From contig CAWCWA010000015.1 of NCBI GenBank assembly GCA_963799085.1, forward strand, positions 1 through 64,000: a stretch of 64,000 nucleotides of DNA. Direction: 5' to 3'. This DNA comes from AP-15 sp963799085. GTDB taxonomy: Bacteria > Pseudomonadota > Alphaproteobacteria > ATCC43930 > CGMCC-115725. Position numbers and translations under genes: made by a program. Below, in pieces: positions 47,158 through 56,715 of this stretch (the first letter of the stretch is position 1; every line of letters starts with the position of its first letter). A model generated the notes under the pieces. It worked only from the letters and a program-made list of their open reading frames with translations. It was not told the origin of the DNA and did no database searches.

Positions 47158-48666
47158 CTAACCTTGATCGAGGCGCAGCGCGACGAAGCGCAGATCGCCC
47201 TGCCGCTCCACGAGCAACAAAATCGACTTCCGACCGGCCTTTTTGGCGTCGTCGATCCTGCTGCCGACGTCGCCCGGGCTTTTGACCTCTTCCTGCGCCG
47301 CTTCCATAATCAGATCGCCAGGCCGCACGCCCTTGCTGGCCGCCGAGCTGTCCTTGGCCACATCGACGACGACCACGCCTTTGGAATCGTCGGACAGCGA
47401 AAATTTGTCCTTCAGTTCCGGCGTGATTTCGGACAGCGTCAGGCCCAAGGTCTTGACGACGTGGGTGTCGTCGCCCTTGCCGCCCTTTTTCGCCGTCGGC
47501 TCGGCATTCGCCTGTTTCTGGTCGCTCTCGTCGAGCCGTCCGACTTTGACCTGCAAAGTCGTCAGTTGGCGCTTGCGCCAGACGGTCAGCGGGACGTTGG
47601 CGCCGACCGCCGTCTCGGCGACGAGCCGCGGCAGGCGGCGCATGTCAGTCACTTCACGACCGTTGAAACTTAGAACGACATCGCCCGGCTGCACGCCGGC
47701 GGCCTCGGCCGGCCCCTTCTCGTTGACGCTGGCGACAAGCGCGCCGTGCGCCTTGTCGAGGCCCAGGCTTTCGGCGATCTCGTCGGTCACCGCCTGGATG
47801 CGAACGCCAAGCCAGCCGCGATGAACCATATGATCCGCCTCGTGCTGGAGCTCGCTGACGACGGATTTGGCCAGCGCCGACGGGATGGCGAAACCGATCC
47901 CGATCGAGCCTCCCGAGGGCGAATAAATCGCCGTGTTGATGCCGATGACTTGCCCATCCATGTTGAACATCGGCCCGCCGGAATTGCCGCGGTTGATCGA
48001 CGCGTCGGTCTGCAGGAAATCGTCGTAGGGGCCGGAATTGATGTCGCGCTGCCGAGCGGACAGGATACCCGCCGTGACGCTGCCGCCGAGCCCGAACGGA
48101 TTGCCGATCGCCAATACCCAGTCGCCGACCCGGGCGGCGTCACTGTCGCCCCACACCGCCGCCGGCAGGGGCTTGTCGGCCTTGACCTTCAACAGCGCGA
48201 TGTCGGTCTTGGTGTCGCGGCCGATCACCTCGGCCTTGAGGTTGGTGTCATCGTGCAGGATGACGGTGATTTCGTCGGCGTCGGCGATGACATGATTGTT
48301 GGTCACGACATAGCCGGCGGGGTCGATGATGAAGCCCGAGCCGAGCGAGGTCGCCTTGCGCGGCAATGCGTCCGGCCGGCCGCTCTTCGGCAACCCATGC
48401 TCGAAGAAGTCGCGGAAGAACTCGTCGAACGGTGAGCCGGGCGGAAATTGCGGCATTTCTGGGCCGCCGCGCTGGCCGCGATCGGATTTGAGCGTTTGCG
48501 TCGTCGAGATGTTGACGACCGCCGGCAATAGCTTTTCGGCGAGATCGGCAAAACTGTCGGGCGCTGGGCGCGCCGCCGCCGGCATGATAATCGCCGGAAC
48601 GAAGAGCAGCAGCGCGACCGCCGCCCCGACGGCGCGGCACGCCAAGCTCGTGGAACGTGAAAACAC
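47158..48666 (-). CDS. degP: DegP/HtrA-family periplasmic serine protease
   Basis: 502-aa Do-type protease with a signal peptide (GAAVALLLFVPAIIMPAAA). The catalytic triad is seen as His in VTNNHVIADADE, Asp in TKTDIALLKV and Ser in NRGNSGGPMFN. Two PDZ domains follow (GALVASVNEKGPAEAAGVQP and GVVVVDVAKDSSAASKGVRP). It degrades misfolded envelope proteins. It lies downstream of hflK-hflC-DUF2065 on the same strand, the common alphaproteobacterial membrane quality-control arrangement. Intact. Confidence 0.95.
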   Translation of the reverse strand: MFSRSTSLACRAVGAAVALLLFVPAIIMPAAARPAPDSFADLAEKLLPAVVNISTTQTLKSDRGQRGGPEMPQFPPGSPFDEFFRDFFEHGLPKSGRPDALPRKATSLGSGFIIDPAGYVVTNNHVIADADEITVILHDDTNLKAEVIGRDTKTDIALLKVKADKPLPAAVWGDSDAARVGDWVLAIGNPFGLGGSVTAGILSARQRDINSGPYDDFLQTDASINRGNSGGPMFNMDGQVIGINTAIYSPSGGSIGIGFAIPSALAKSVVSELQHEADHMVHRGWLGVRIQAVTDEIAESLGLDKAHGALVASVNEKGPAEAAGVQPGDVVLSFNGREVTDMRRLPRLVAETAVGANVPLTVWRKRQLTTLQVKVGRLDESDQKQANAEPTAKKGGKGDDTHVVKTLGLTLSEITPELKDKFSLSDDSKGVVVVDVAKDSSAASKGVRPGDLIMEAAQEEVKSPGDVGSRIDDAKKAGRKSILLLVERQGDLRFVALRLDQG

Positions 48667-48806
48667 GTCAGGCTACTCCTCGCACTCGAGCTGCATCGAT
48701 CTCGGCCGCCGCCGACCAGGCGCCAAGCCGATTTAACGGCTAAGAGTAAAAGAGAAGCCGGCGCCAGACCAGCCGCTTGTTCGCCGCCTCCCGCAGCGCT
48801 GCGCGA

Positions 48807-49007
48807 TCACCGGCGGGCCAGCCAGACGAGGCCAACGCCGATGCACGCCGCCGCCAATCCGGCCAGCCGCAAGGTCTGTGGCGGGAGTGTGACCGTGCGC
48901 GCCGCAGCTCGCTTCATCGTCTCGGGAAACAGCGCATAAAACACGCCTTCGATCACCAGAACGAGGGCAAGTCCTGTCCACAGATCCCTCATCTCTGCGC
49001 GCGACAT
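48807..49007 (-). CDS. DUF2065 small membrane protein
   Basis: 66-aa protein with two membrane helices (TGLALVLVIEGVFYALFP and RLAGLAAACIGVGLVWLARR), matching the DUF2065 pattern. Genes of this family typically sit directly after hflC and before degP, as here. The function is unknown; association with the HflKC complex is inferred from position. The start was chosen at MSRAEMRDLW; an upstream in-frame GTG is possible. Confidence 0.8.
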   Translation of the reverse strand: MSRAEMRDLWTGLALVLVIEGVFYALFPETMKRAAARTVTLPPQTLRLAGLAAACIGVGLVWLARR

Positions 49008-49047
49008 CGGCCGCACCCGCCGATCATTGCCGGCGCATGCGACTGCG

Positions 49048-49962
49048 TCACTGCGCTCCGGGTTTTGCCGTCGGGGCGCCGGTCCTGCCCGCCACCCCGT
49101 CCGGATTTTCGAAGAAGCGGAAGAACCCGCTGTCGGGCGTCAGCACAAACGATGTTCCGTGTCCTGTCAGAGGCATCGCGGTAGGCCTGCATCGAACGAT
49201 AGAAGGCGAAGAACTGCTTATCCTTGCCAAAGGCGTCGGCATAGATGCGGATGCTCTGGGCGTCGCCGTCGCCACGGACGCGCTGGGCATCGCGCTGCGC
49301 TTCGGCGAGGATTACAGTGCGTTCGCGTTCGGCGTTCGCCCGCACGTTCTGCGCCGCCTCGGCCCCTTCGCCGCGATATTGCGCGGCCTGCTGCTCGCGC
49401 TCGGAGCGCATCCGGGCATAGATCGCCTGGCTGTTCTGCGCCGGCAGATCGGCGCGGCGGATACGCACATCGACGACGTCGATGCCAAAGGGTTTAGCTT
49501 GCGCGCTGACCTCGTCGCGGATTTGGTTCATGATCGCCGGAGCGCTGCGGCGACAGCAGCGTCGACAAGGTGACGTTGCCGATCACCCGCCGCAGGCTGC
49601 CGCTGACCATGGCCTGAAGCCGCGCCCGCACCGCCGCTTCGGAAGCGACGGTCTGATAGAACAGCAGCGGATCGGTGATCCGATAGCGCGCATAGGTGTC
49701 GACCACCAGCCGCTTCTGGTCGGAGGCGATGACTTCCTCGGGAGGCGGCTCGAAATCGAGCAGCCGGTTGTCGTAGAAGATCACGTTCTCGATGAATGGC
49801 CGCTTGACCTGCAGCCCGGGTTAGCGAATGACGCGGCGCGGCTGGCCGAGTTGCAAGACCAGCGCTTCTTCGGTCTGTTCGACAATAAACAGCGAACTCA
49901 AGGCGAAAATGCCGCCGACAATCAGCATCGCCGGCGATGATGGCAAGGAGGCGGCGGCTCAT
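49048..49962 (-). CDS. hflC: HflC, modulator of FtsH protease (three frameshifts and a nonsense codon)
   Basis: SPFH/band-7 membrane protein forming the HflKC cage around FtsH. The start ATG overlaps the hflK stop (ATGA). The fragments are MSRRLLAIIA; then after a shift near 49930 SSLFIVEQTEEALVLQLGQP; a TAA at 49823-49821 where VIR-x-PG is expected; then ENVIFYDNRLLDFEPPPEE; a shift near 49540 to MNQIRDEVSAQAKPFGIDVV; and one near 49180 to FVLTPDSGFFRFFEN. The sequenced gene cannot encode a full HflC. The density of lesions is matched only by thyX here. Confidence 0.88.
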
Positions 49963-51178
49963 CTTCGCCTCCCTATTGCCGGCTGCGCATCGTCGGGGCG
50001 GGGCCGCGGCGGCGCCGACGATGTCGCGCCGGGCGCGGCAGCGCCGCTCGCCGGGGCGGCCGCGCCGCCCAGCGCCGGCAGCGGCAGATACGGCAGCACG
50101 CCGCTCGAGCCTTGGGCGGATTTGTCGATGATGACCTTGTTGCTGCCCTTAAGCACGGCCTCCATGGTTTCGAGGTAGAGGCGCTGCAGCGTCACATCCT
50201 GCGCCGCCTTGAAAGCGCGGTAGACCGAGTTCGAACCGGTCGGCGTCGCCTTGCGAGCGGGCGATGATTTCCTGGCGATAGGCTTCAGCCTCCTGCTTGA
50301 TCCGGACCGCATCGCCGCGGGCGCGGGGAATGATGTCGTTGCGGTAGGATTCGGCCTCGTTGCGCAAGCCGCTCGCGGTCGGCGAGCGCCGCCTGCACGT
50401 CGCGGAAGGCGTCGATGACCTCGGCCGGCGGGTCGACCCGCTGCAACTGCACCTGGGTGATTTCGATGCCGGCGGCGTAGCTGTTGAGGATCGTCTGCAG
50501 CAGGCGCTGCGTATTGTTCTCGATCTTCGCGCGGCCCTCGGACAACGCCTGCGCGATCGGTGTCTCGCCGACGACTTCGCGCATGGCGCTCTCGGCCGCC
50601 GATTTTACGGTCAGCTCAGGATCGCGAATGTTGAACAGATAGGATTGCGCGTCCTTGATCACCCAGAATACTGTGAAGTTGATGTCGACGATGTTTTCGT
50701 CGCCGGTCAGCATAAGCGCCTCTTCCGGGACCTGACGGGTGGCGGGACCGCGGCCGCTCTCGCCGGAGCGGTAGCCGATCTCGGTGCGGTTGACGCGAGT
50801 GACGCTCGGCCGCAGCACGGTTTCGATCGGCGCCGGCAAATGATAGTTGAGGCCCGGCTGGGTTGTCCGGTTATAGGCGCCGAAGCGCAGCACGATGCCG
50901 ACCTCGTCAGGGAGCACGCGATAAAAGCCGCTCGCCAGCCACAGCACGGCGATGCCGATCAGGACGATCGCGATCCCGGCGCCGGTGCCGAAATTGCCGG
51001 GCAGCAGCCGGCGAAACCGGTCCTGGCCACGGCGCAGCAATTCCTCGAAATCGGGCGACTGCGGGCCGCCTCGGCGCGGGCCCCCTCCGCTGCCGTTGCC
51101 GCGCGGGCCGCCGCCCCATGGACCACCGCCGCGCGGACCGCCGCCCCAAGGGCCGCCGCCTTGACTGAGCCAAAACAT
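49959..51178 (-). CDS. hflK: HflK, modulator of FtsH protease (two frameshifts)
   Basis: About 405-aa partner of HflC. It has a Gly-rich cytoplasmic N-terminus (GGGPWGGGPRGGGPWGGG), one membrane helix (GIAIVLIGIAVLWLASGFY), and the SPFH domain VLPDEVGIVLRFGAYNRTTQ with MLTGDENIVDINFTVFWVI. Shifts near 50365 (to RNEAESYRNDIIPRARGDA) and 50245 (to VYRAFKAAQDVTLQRLYLE) interrupt the coiled-coil part. The C-terminus is Ala/Pro-rich. It is the first gene of the hflK-hflC operon. Confidence 0.92.
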
Positions 51179-51483
51179 CGAGGTTCGACCTTTCCGTGGT
51201 GTCGCGTTTTGGCTGCACGGCCGATGCGGTCGATCTGAGTCAGCAACGGCGAGCCGCAGATCGCCGACCCCCGATAGGGGCAGCACGGGGTGTTGTCAAG
51301 CGGGGCCGCCCGCCCCAAATCCGCCCCATCCCGCGACGCCCGCAAACAGCGGCGGAAGCGCCTCAGCCAACGCGAGCCCGCGCCCGCGAGACGCGCCGCC
51401 GGTCCTGCCGAACCGGAATCGTCAACCAAGCCCGGCTTATCTTGGCGCAAAATTGTGGCGTCCGCCGGGCAAGGAGAACGGAC

Positions 51484-52609
51484 ATGCCCGCCGTAACACA
51501 GCAACAGATCCTCGACGCGTTGGCCGCCGTCGCCGACCCCGACAAGGGAGCCGACATCGTTTCGCTCGGCATGGTCTCGGGGATCGTCATCCGGGACGGC
51601 AACGTCGCCTTTTCGATCGAGGTCGAGCCCGAGCGGGGGCCGCGGCTCGAACCCTTGCGCAAGGCGGCGGAAAAGGCGATCGAGGCGCTGCCCGACGTGC
51701 TCTCGGTATCGGCGGTGCTGACCGCGCAGTCGACAGCGCGCGGCCCGAACGCGCCGCAATCGCCGGCAGCGCGACACGCCCGGCCGCAACATCGGACCGA
51801 GGGCGGCGCTGTCCCCGGCATCGAGGCGATCGTAGCGGTCGCCTCGGGTAAGGGCGGCGTCGGCAAGTCGACCGTCGCCTCCAACCTTGCTTTGGCCTTG
51901 CGGGCGAACGGTCTACGCGTCGGCGTGCTCGACGCCGACATTTATGGCCCGTCGATGCCGCGCATGCTGGGGATTTCCGGCCGGCCCCGCTCCCGCGACG
52001 GCAACGTTCTGGAGCCGATGGAGAATTACGGGCTCAAGGTCATGTCGATGGGCTTTCTGGTGCCGGAAGACACGGCGATGATTTGGCGCGGCCCGATGGT
52101 GATGAGCGCCCTGCAACAGATGCTGCGCCAGGTTGCCTGGGGCGCACTCGACATCCTGGTCGTCGATCTGCCTCCCGGCACCGGCGACGCGCAACTGACG
52201 ATGGCGCAGCAGGCGCCGTTGGCGGGTGCTGATCATCGTCTCGACGCCGCAGGACATAGCGCTCCTCGATGCGCGCAAGGGCCTCAACATGTTCACCAAG
52301 GTCGATGTCCCGGTTCTCGGGATCATCGAGAATATGAGCTATTTCCTCTGCCCGCATTGCGGCGGCCGCAGCGAGATTTTTTCGCATGGGGGCGCCCGCC
52401 GCGAGGCCGAGCGGCTCGGCGCAGAATTTCTGGGCGAGGTGCCGCTCGATCTCGCGATCCGCGAAACTTCGGACGAGGGGAGGCCGATTGCCGTCTCCGA
52501 CCCGGAGAGCCCCAACGCCCAAATCTTCCGGGGGATCGCGACCCGCATCTGGGAGAAGGTCGCCGGCGACGCCTCCCGCCGTCCGCCGCCCCGCATCGTC
52601 ATCGAATGA
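51484..52609 (+). CDS. mrp: Mrp/ApbC-family Fe-S carrier ATPase (frameshifted)
   Basis: About 374-aa scaffold/carrier for iron-sulfur clusters. The N-terminal MIP18-like domain has LAAVADPDKGADIVSLGMV. The deviant Walker A is VASGKGGVGKSTVASNLALA, followed by GVLDADIYGPSMPRMLGI and LVVDLPPGTGDAQLTM. One extra base near 52226 shifts the frame to LIIVSTPQDIALLDARKGL and ENMSYFLCPHCGG, which contains the CxxC cluster-binding motif. The start ATG follows AAGGAGAA. One indel from intact. Confidence 0.93.
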
Positions 52610-52631
52610 CGCGCGGCCGACGCAGTGCGCC

Positions 52632-53811
52632 TCAGCCGGTGAAGATCGCCTTCGGGATCATGGCGTGGATGCCTTTGACGCAGTCGACGACCTGAGTCAC
52701 CTCGAAATCGACGGCGATGCTGGCGAGCGCGTAGGCGTCCTCGCGGCGGAGGCCCTTCTCCTCGGCAAGAAAATCAATGGTCTCGCGGATCGCCATGCGC
52801 ATCGCCTCGTCGAGACTTCTCGTGGAGGCCGAGCGCAATCCAATGGGTCGGCGTCTCGGCGCGCGGCCAGGCGAGCGTGCGGTCCCGTAGCAATTCAAAA
52901 CGGAAAGTCCCGGTCATTGACGTCTCGATCGCGGTCAGATCGACCTCTCCGTCACCCTGGGCGGCATGACCGTCGCCGACCATGAACAAGGCACCGGGCA
53001 CATGCACCGGCAGATACAAGATCGAGCCGGCGGTCAACTCATTGAGATCGATGTTGCCGCCGTGTGCGCCCGGCGGGATCGAGGAGAGCCGGCCGAGGCT
53101 GCGCGCCGGCCCGGTCGCCATGATGCCGAAAAACGGCCTCAGCGGCACCTCGATGCCGGGCGCGAAGCGAGCGCAGTTGCGCGCGAAATCAAACGGAATG
53201 ACGGCGCTGCGGTTCAGCGTGAACTCGTCCGGCAGGCCGCCCTTTTGCGCCCGCATCGTGTTGACCCCGTAGGGTGTGCGCGGCTTCGCCTCCAGGACGT
53301 GGACGGCAAGCACGTCGCCGGGTTCGGCGCCCTCGATAGAGACCGGCCCCGAGACGATGTGCGGCCCGAGCCCGCTGTGCTGAACCTTGGCGTAGATCGT
53401 CGCGGCATCGGCCAGCACCTCTTCCTTCGGGATGCCGTAGCGGCCGAAGAATTCTTCGGGCGCCCCCTGGTCGGCGAGCAGCCCTTCGTGCGAGACCGTG
53501 TCGATCGTGACCGTTTCGCCGGGCCGGACAAAGGCGATGGGGTCGGCCGCACCCGAGAGATAGCCCCAATGCACGGTCTCGGGGCCGCTGCCGATATGCA
53601 ACGCGCCGTCGGGACCGCGCGTGACCAAGCCTGCTGCTGCGGCGCGCTGGGCGACCTCGCCGGACGACCGCAGCCCCGACGAACTCGGTTTTGCGATGCG
53701 CCCTTGCGCGGCGGCCAGACCACCCCTCAGGAACAGGTATCGCTCGCGGTCGACAAGCCCCTGCCGCAGCAGGCCGTCGAGGAGGTCGAGGGCGTGGTCT
53801 TGCGCCATCAA
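52632..53811 (-). CDS. Acetamidase/formamidase-family amidohydrolase (frameshifted)
   Basis: About 393-aa FmdA/AmdA-type amidase. Motifs include ETVHWGYLSGAADPIAFV, ETVTIDTVSHEG, LAVHVLEAKPRTPYGVNTMR, FFGIMATGP, PPGAHGGNIDLNELTAGS and VGDGHAAQGDGEVDLTAIE. A shift near 52822 is needed to continue as ESLDEAMRMAIRETIDFLAE and reach the stop at 52632. It overlaps the upstream PfpI-type gene by ATGA, so the two are translationally coupled. It hydrolyses small amides such as formamides to acid and ammonia or amine. Confidence 0.9.
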
Positions 53812-54497
53812 TCGAGCGCCTGCGCCGCGCGGGCCACCCGGCGGGCCCGGTCGCGCTGGCGCTCTTCGGCGCGGGCGAGCACGCCGGCGAGCACCTCGGG
53901 GTCGGCAATATCAGGCGAACCCGCGGCAAAAGGCGGCGCCGGGTCATATTCGATCGCGAGTTGGATCGCCTCGGCGGCGGCGCGGCCGGCGATGTCGGCG
54001 GCGACAGTCAGGGCCACGTCGATCCCGGCGGTGACGCCGCCCCCGGTATAGAGATTGCCGTCAACGACGACGCGCTCGGCCACGGGCTCAGCGCCAAAAG
54101 CGCGCAGCAGATCGCGCGACATCCAATGGGTTCCGGCGCGCCGCCCTTGCAGCAATCCGGCCGCCCCCAGCACCAGCGAGCCGGTGCAAATCCCGACGAC
54201 GTACCTGGCTTCAGCCGCCCTGCGGCGCAGGAAGGCCAGCACCTCGGCATCCTCCAACAGCGGGTTGACGCCGGTTCCGCCCGGCACCAGCACGAGATCG
54301 AGCGGCGGGCACTGCGCGAGTGTGGCTTGCGGCAGGATCGTCAGCCCATGCTCGGAGCGCACCGGCTCCAGATCCTTCCATAGCAGCAAGGTCTCAGCGC
54401 CCGGGATGCGCGCCAGCACCTCATAGGGACCGGTCAGGTCGAGCTGGGTCAGGTTCGGGAAGACCAGCAGCCCACTGCGCCATTGCCTCTCGCTCAT
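53808..54497 (-). CDS. DJ-1/PfpI-family protein, isonitrile hydratase-like
   Basis: 229-aa protein close in pattern to Pseudomonas isonitrile hydratase (InhA). The N-terminus is FPNLTQLDLTGPYEVLARIP, the middle has LVLVPGGTGVNPLLEDAEVL, and the nucleophile Cys is in VVGICTGSLVLGAAGLLQG. GTHWMSRDLL and DGNLYTGGGVTAGIDVAL follow. The enzyme hydrates R-NC to N-substituted formamide. The next gene is a formamidase overlapping by 4 bp, which fits a stepwise pathway. Start at ATG 54497 with AGGAGA upstream. Intact. Confidence 0.85.
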   Translation of the reverse strand: MSERQWRSGLLVFPNLTQLDLTGPYEVLARIPGAETLLLWKDLEPVRSEHGLTILPQATLAQCPPLDLVLVPGGTGVNPLLEDAEVLAFLRRRAAEARYVVGICTGSLVLGAAGLLQGRRAGTHWMSRDLLRAFGAEPVAERVVVDGNLYTGGGVTAGIDVALTVAADIAGRAAAEAIQLAIEYDPAPPFAAGSPDIADPEVLAGVLARAEERQRDRARRVARAAQALD

Positions 54498-54566
54498 CGG
54501 CAATCTCCTGATGGAAGCGGCGCCTGTTTAGCGATAGAACGGTTCGGGGGCAAACCGGAGAGCGCG

Positions 54567-55031
54567 ATGCCGCTGGCGCTGATGAGCCCGGCCTTTCCAC
54601 CGGGCGGTGCGGTTCCGGCCGAATACACCTGCGACGGCGCCGACATTTCGCCGCCGATCTCCTGGTCGGGCGTGCCGGTGGGGGCGCAAAGCCTGGTGCT
54701 GATCGTCGAGGATCCCGATGCGCCTTCGGGGGTGTTTCGGCATTGGGCAGCCTACGATATTCCGCCGACCACAACGGGGCTCGCGCAGGGTTATGGTCCG
54801 CGCCGGGTGGCCGCGAGGTTCCGCGAAGCACGCAACGATTTTGGTGAACGGTATTACGGCGGCCCCTGCCCGCCGAAAGGGCACGGCGTCCATCATTACC
54901 ATTTCCGCCTGCTTGCGATCAGCCGGCCGCGTCTCGATCTCGCGCCCTCCGCCAGCGCATTGGACGTGCGCAACGCAGCGCAGCCCTATGTCATCCAGCA
55001 GACCGAGCTGATCGGCACCTATCGGCGCTGA
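54567..55031 (+). CDS. YbhB/YbcL-family (PEBP-like) protein
   Basis: 154-aa phosphatidylethanolamine-binding-protein fold. Signatures are PAEYTCDGADISPPISWSG, LVLIVEDPDAPSGVFRHWAA and PCPPKGHGVHHYHFRLLAI. Bacterial members are of unclear role. ATG 54567 gives the canonical N-terminus MPLALMSPAFPPGG. It is divergent from the PfpI-type gene. Intact. Confidence 0.92.
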   Translation: MPLALMSPAFPPGGAVPAEYTCDGADISPPISWSGVPVGAQSLVLIVEDPDAPSGVFRHWAAYDIPPTTTGLAQGYGPRRVAARFREARNDFGERYYGGPCPPKGHGVHHYHFRLLAISRPRLDLAPSASALDVRNAAQPYVIQQTELIGTYRR

Positions 55032-55100
55032 ACCCGCCCTCCGTCGGCACGCTGCCTGCACTGTTCCGGGCAAGCAAACGTAAGAGCTGAGGGAAGCGCG

Positions 55101-56684
55101 ATGCAGATGACCCGTCGGAAGTTGGCGACATTGGCGGGTGCGGCAGTGCTGGCGCGTACGTTGCCGCTGCGTGCCGCGGGGCCGAACATCTTCGTGCCCG
55201 GCTTCAACATGCCGGCCAATCTCGACCCGCACCAAGTACTCGATGTCGGGATGCTGGGCTATACGCTCAACGCCTACGACAATCTTTACCGCTACGAGGA
55301 CAACCCGGCGAAGATGCAGCCCTGGCTGGCGCTCGGCCACACCGTGTCGGCGGACGGCTTGACCTGGGATTTCAAGCTGCGCGAGGGCATCAAGTTCCAC
55401 GACGGCAGTGAACTGACCGCGCCCGACGTGGTCTACAGCTTCCAGCGCCTGTTGGCCCTCAACAAGGCGCCGGCGGCTCCTTTCCTGTCGGTCTTGACCG
55501 CGGACTCGATGACGGCGCCCGAGCCCCATCTCGTCCGATTCAAGCTCGCCCAAGCCTACGGGCCGTTCTTCGCAACGATCCCGATCGCCGTCATCGTCAA
55601 TCCGCGCGTCGTCAAGGCGCACGAGAAAAATGGCGACTGGGCGGCCGGTTGGCTAGCGTCGAACGAGGCCGGGTCCGGAGCGTACCGGTTGCTGCCCGAG
55701 AGTTATGTGCCGCTCGAACATGTCGATATGGAGAAGAACGCCGACCACTTCATGGGGTGGACGGACAACCCGCGGCCGATCGACAAGATCGAATGGCGCC
55801 CGACCCAGGTGACCTCGACCCGGGTTCTGGCGCTGCTCAACGGGTCGCTTGACATGACAGCCGGCTATTTGCCGGTCGATCAGCTTGAGCGCATCGGCAA
55901 ATCGCCCAACGCCCATGTCGCCAAGAACCCGACGATGCGGCTGCTGGTCATCCGGATGAACAACACAAAGCCGCCTTTCGACAACATCAACGCGCGCAAA
56001 GCCTTTGCTTATGCGTTCAACTATAAAGGCTTTATCGACGAGATAGTGAAGGGCAACGCAACGCGCAATCCGGCGCCGCTGCCGAACAACATCTGGGGCT
56101 ATCCCAAGGACGAAAAGGGCTACGACTTCGACCTGGCGAAGGCCAAAGAATATTTCGACAAGGCTCTTGCCAAGGGGGCCCCGATGAAGCGGCCCATCGA
56201 ACTGCATGTGCAGCAGCCATTGGAACAGACAGTGCAGGCCGGGCAATTGTTTCAGAGCGACCTGGCCACGATCGGCGCCAAATTGAAGATGGTGAACGAC
56301 ACCTTCGCCAATCTGACCAGCATTTCGAGCAAGGCCGAAACCACGCCCGATATGTGGATCCACTGGGTCAGCACCTACTATGTCGATCCCGACAACTGGA
56401 TCGGTCAGATGTACGACAGACGGTTCCACGGCACCTGGAAAGCCTCGTGCTGGTATACGAACCCGGCCGTCGACGATCTGCTGCGCAAGGCGCGACTTCT
56501 GGTCGAACAGGAAGACCGCGCCGTTCTCTACGAACAGGCGGCAAAAATGATCGTCGCGGATTTGCCCGACGTCTGGATCTACAACATGATCGAGGCCGCA
56601 GGTCTGTCCAACCGCGTCGAGGGCTTCCGCCATTGCCCGGTCGGGTCGGGCGCCGAGGTGCGCTGGATGCATCTGGCGACCTGA
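55101..56684 (+). CDS. Oligopeptide-type ABC transporter substrate-binding protein
   Basis: 527-aa SBP_bac_5-family periplasmic protein. The N-terminus MQMTRRKLATLAGAAVLART is a Tat-like signal (twin Arg followed by KLAT). NLDPHQVLDVGMLGYTLNAY and DGLTWDFKLREGIKFHDGSE are typical of the Dpp/Opp group, and FNYKGFIDEIVKGNATRN lies in lobe II. It is the first gene of a transporter operon with two permeases and a double ATPase. The ligand is probably a peptide or a small cationic/opine-like compound; this cannot be resolved here. Confidence 0.92.
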   Translation: MQMTRRKLATLAGAAVLARTLPLRAAGPNIFVPGFNMPANLDPHQVLDVGMLGYTLNAYDNLYRYEDNPAKMQPWLALGHTVSADGLTWDFKLREGIKFHDGSELTAPDVVYSFQRLLALNKAPAAPFLSVLTADSMTAPEPHLVRFKLAQAYGPFFATIPIAVIVNPRVVKAHEKNGDWAAGWLASNEAGSGAYRLLPESYVPLEHVDMEKNADHFMGWTDNPRPIDKIEWRPTQVTSTRVLALLNGSLDMTAGYLPVDQLERIGKSPNAHVAKNPTMRLLVIRMNNTKPPFDNINARKAFAYAFNYKGFIDEIVKGNATRNPAPLPNNIWGYPKDEKGYDFDLAKAKEYFDKALAKGAPMKRPIELHVQQPLEQTVQAGQLFQSDLATIGAKLKMVNDTFANLTSISSKAETTPDMWIHWVSTYYVDPDNWIGQMYDRRFHGTWKASCWYTNPAVDDLLRKARLLVEQEDRAVLYEQAAKMIVADLPDVWIYNMIEAAGLSNRVEGFRHCPVGSGAEVRWMHLAT

Positions 56685-56715
56685 GGCGTAAGGACCCCGA
56701 TCAGGAGGAAAGGCG

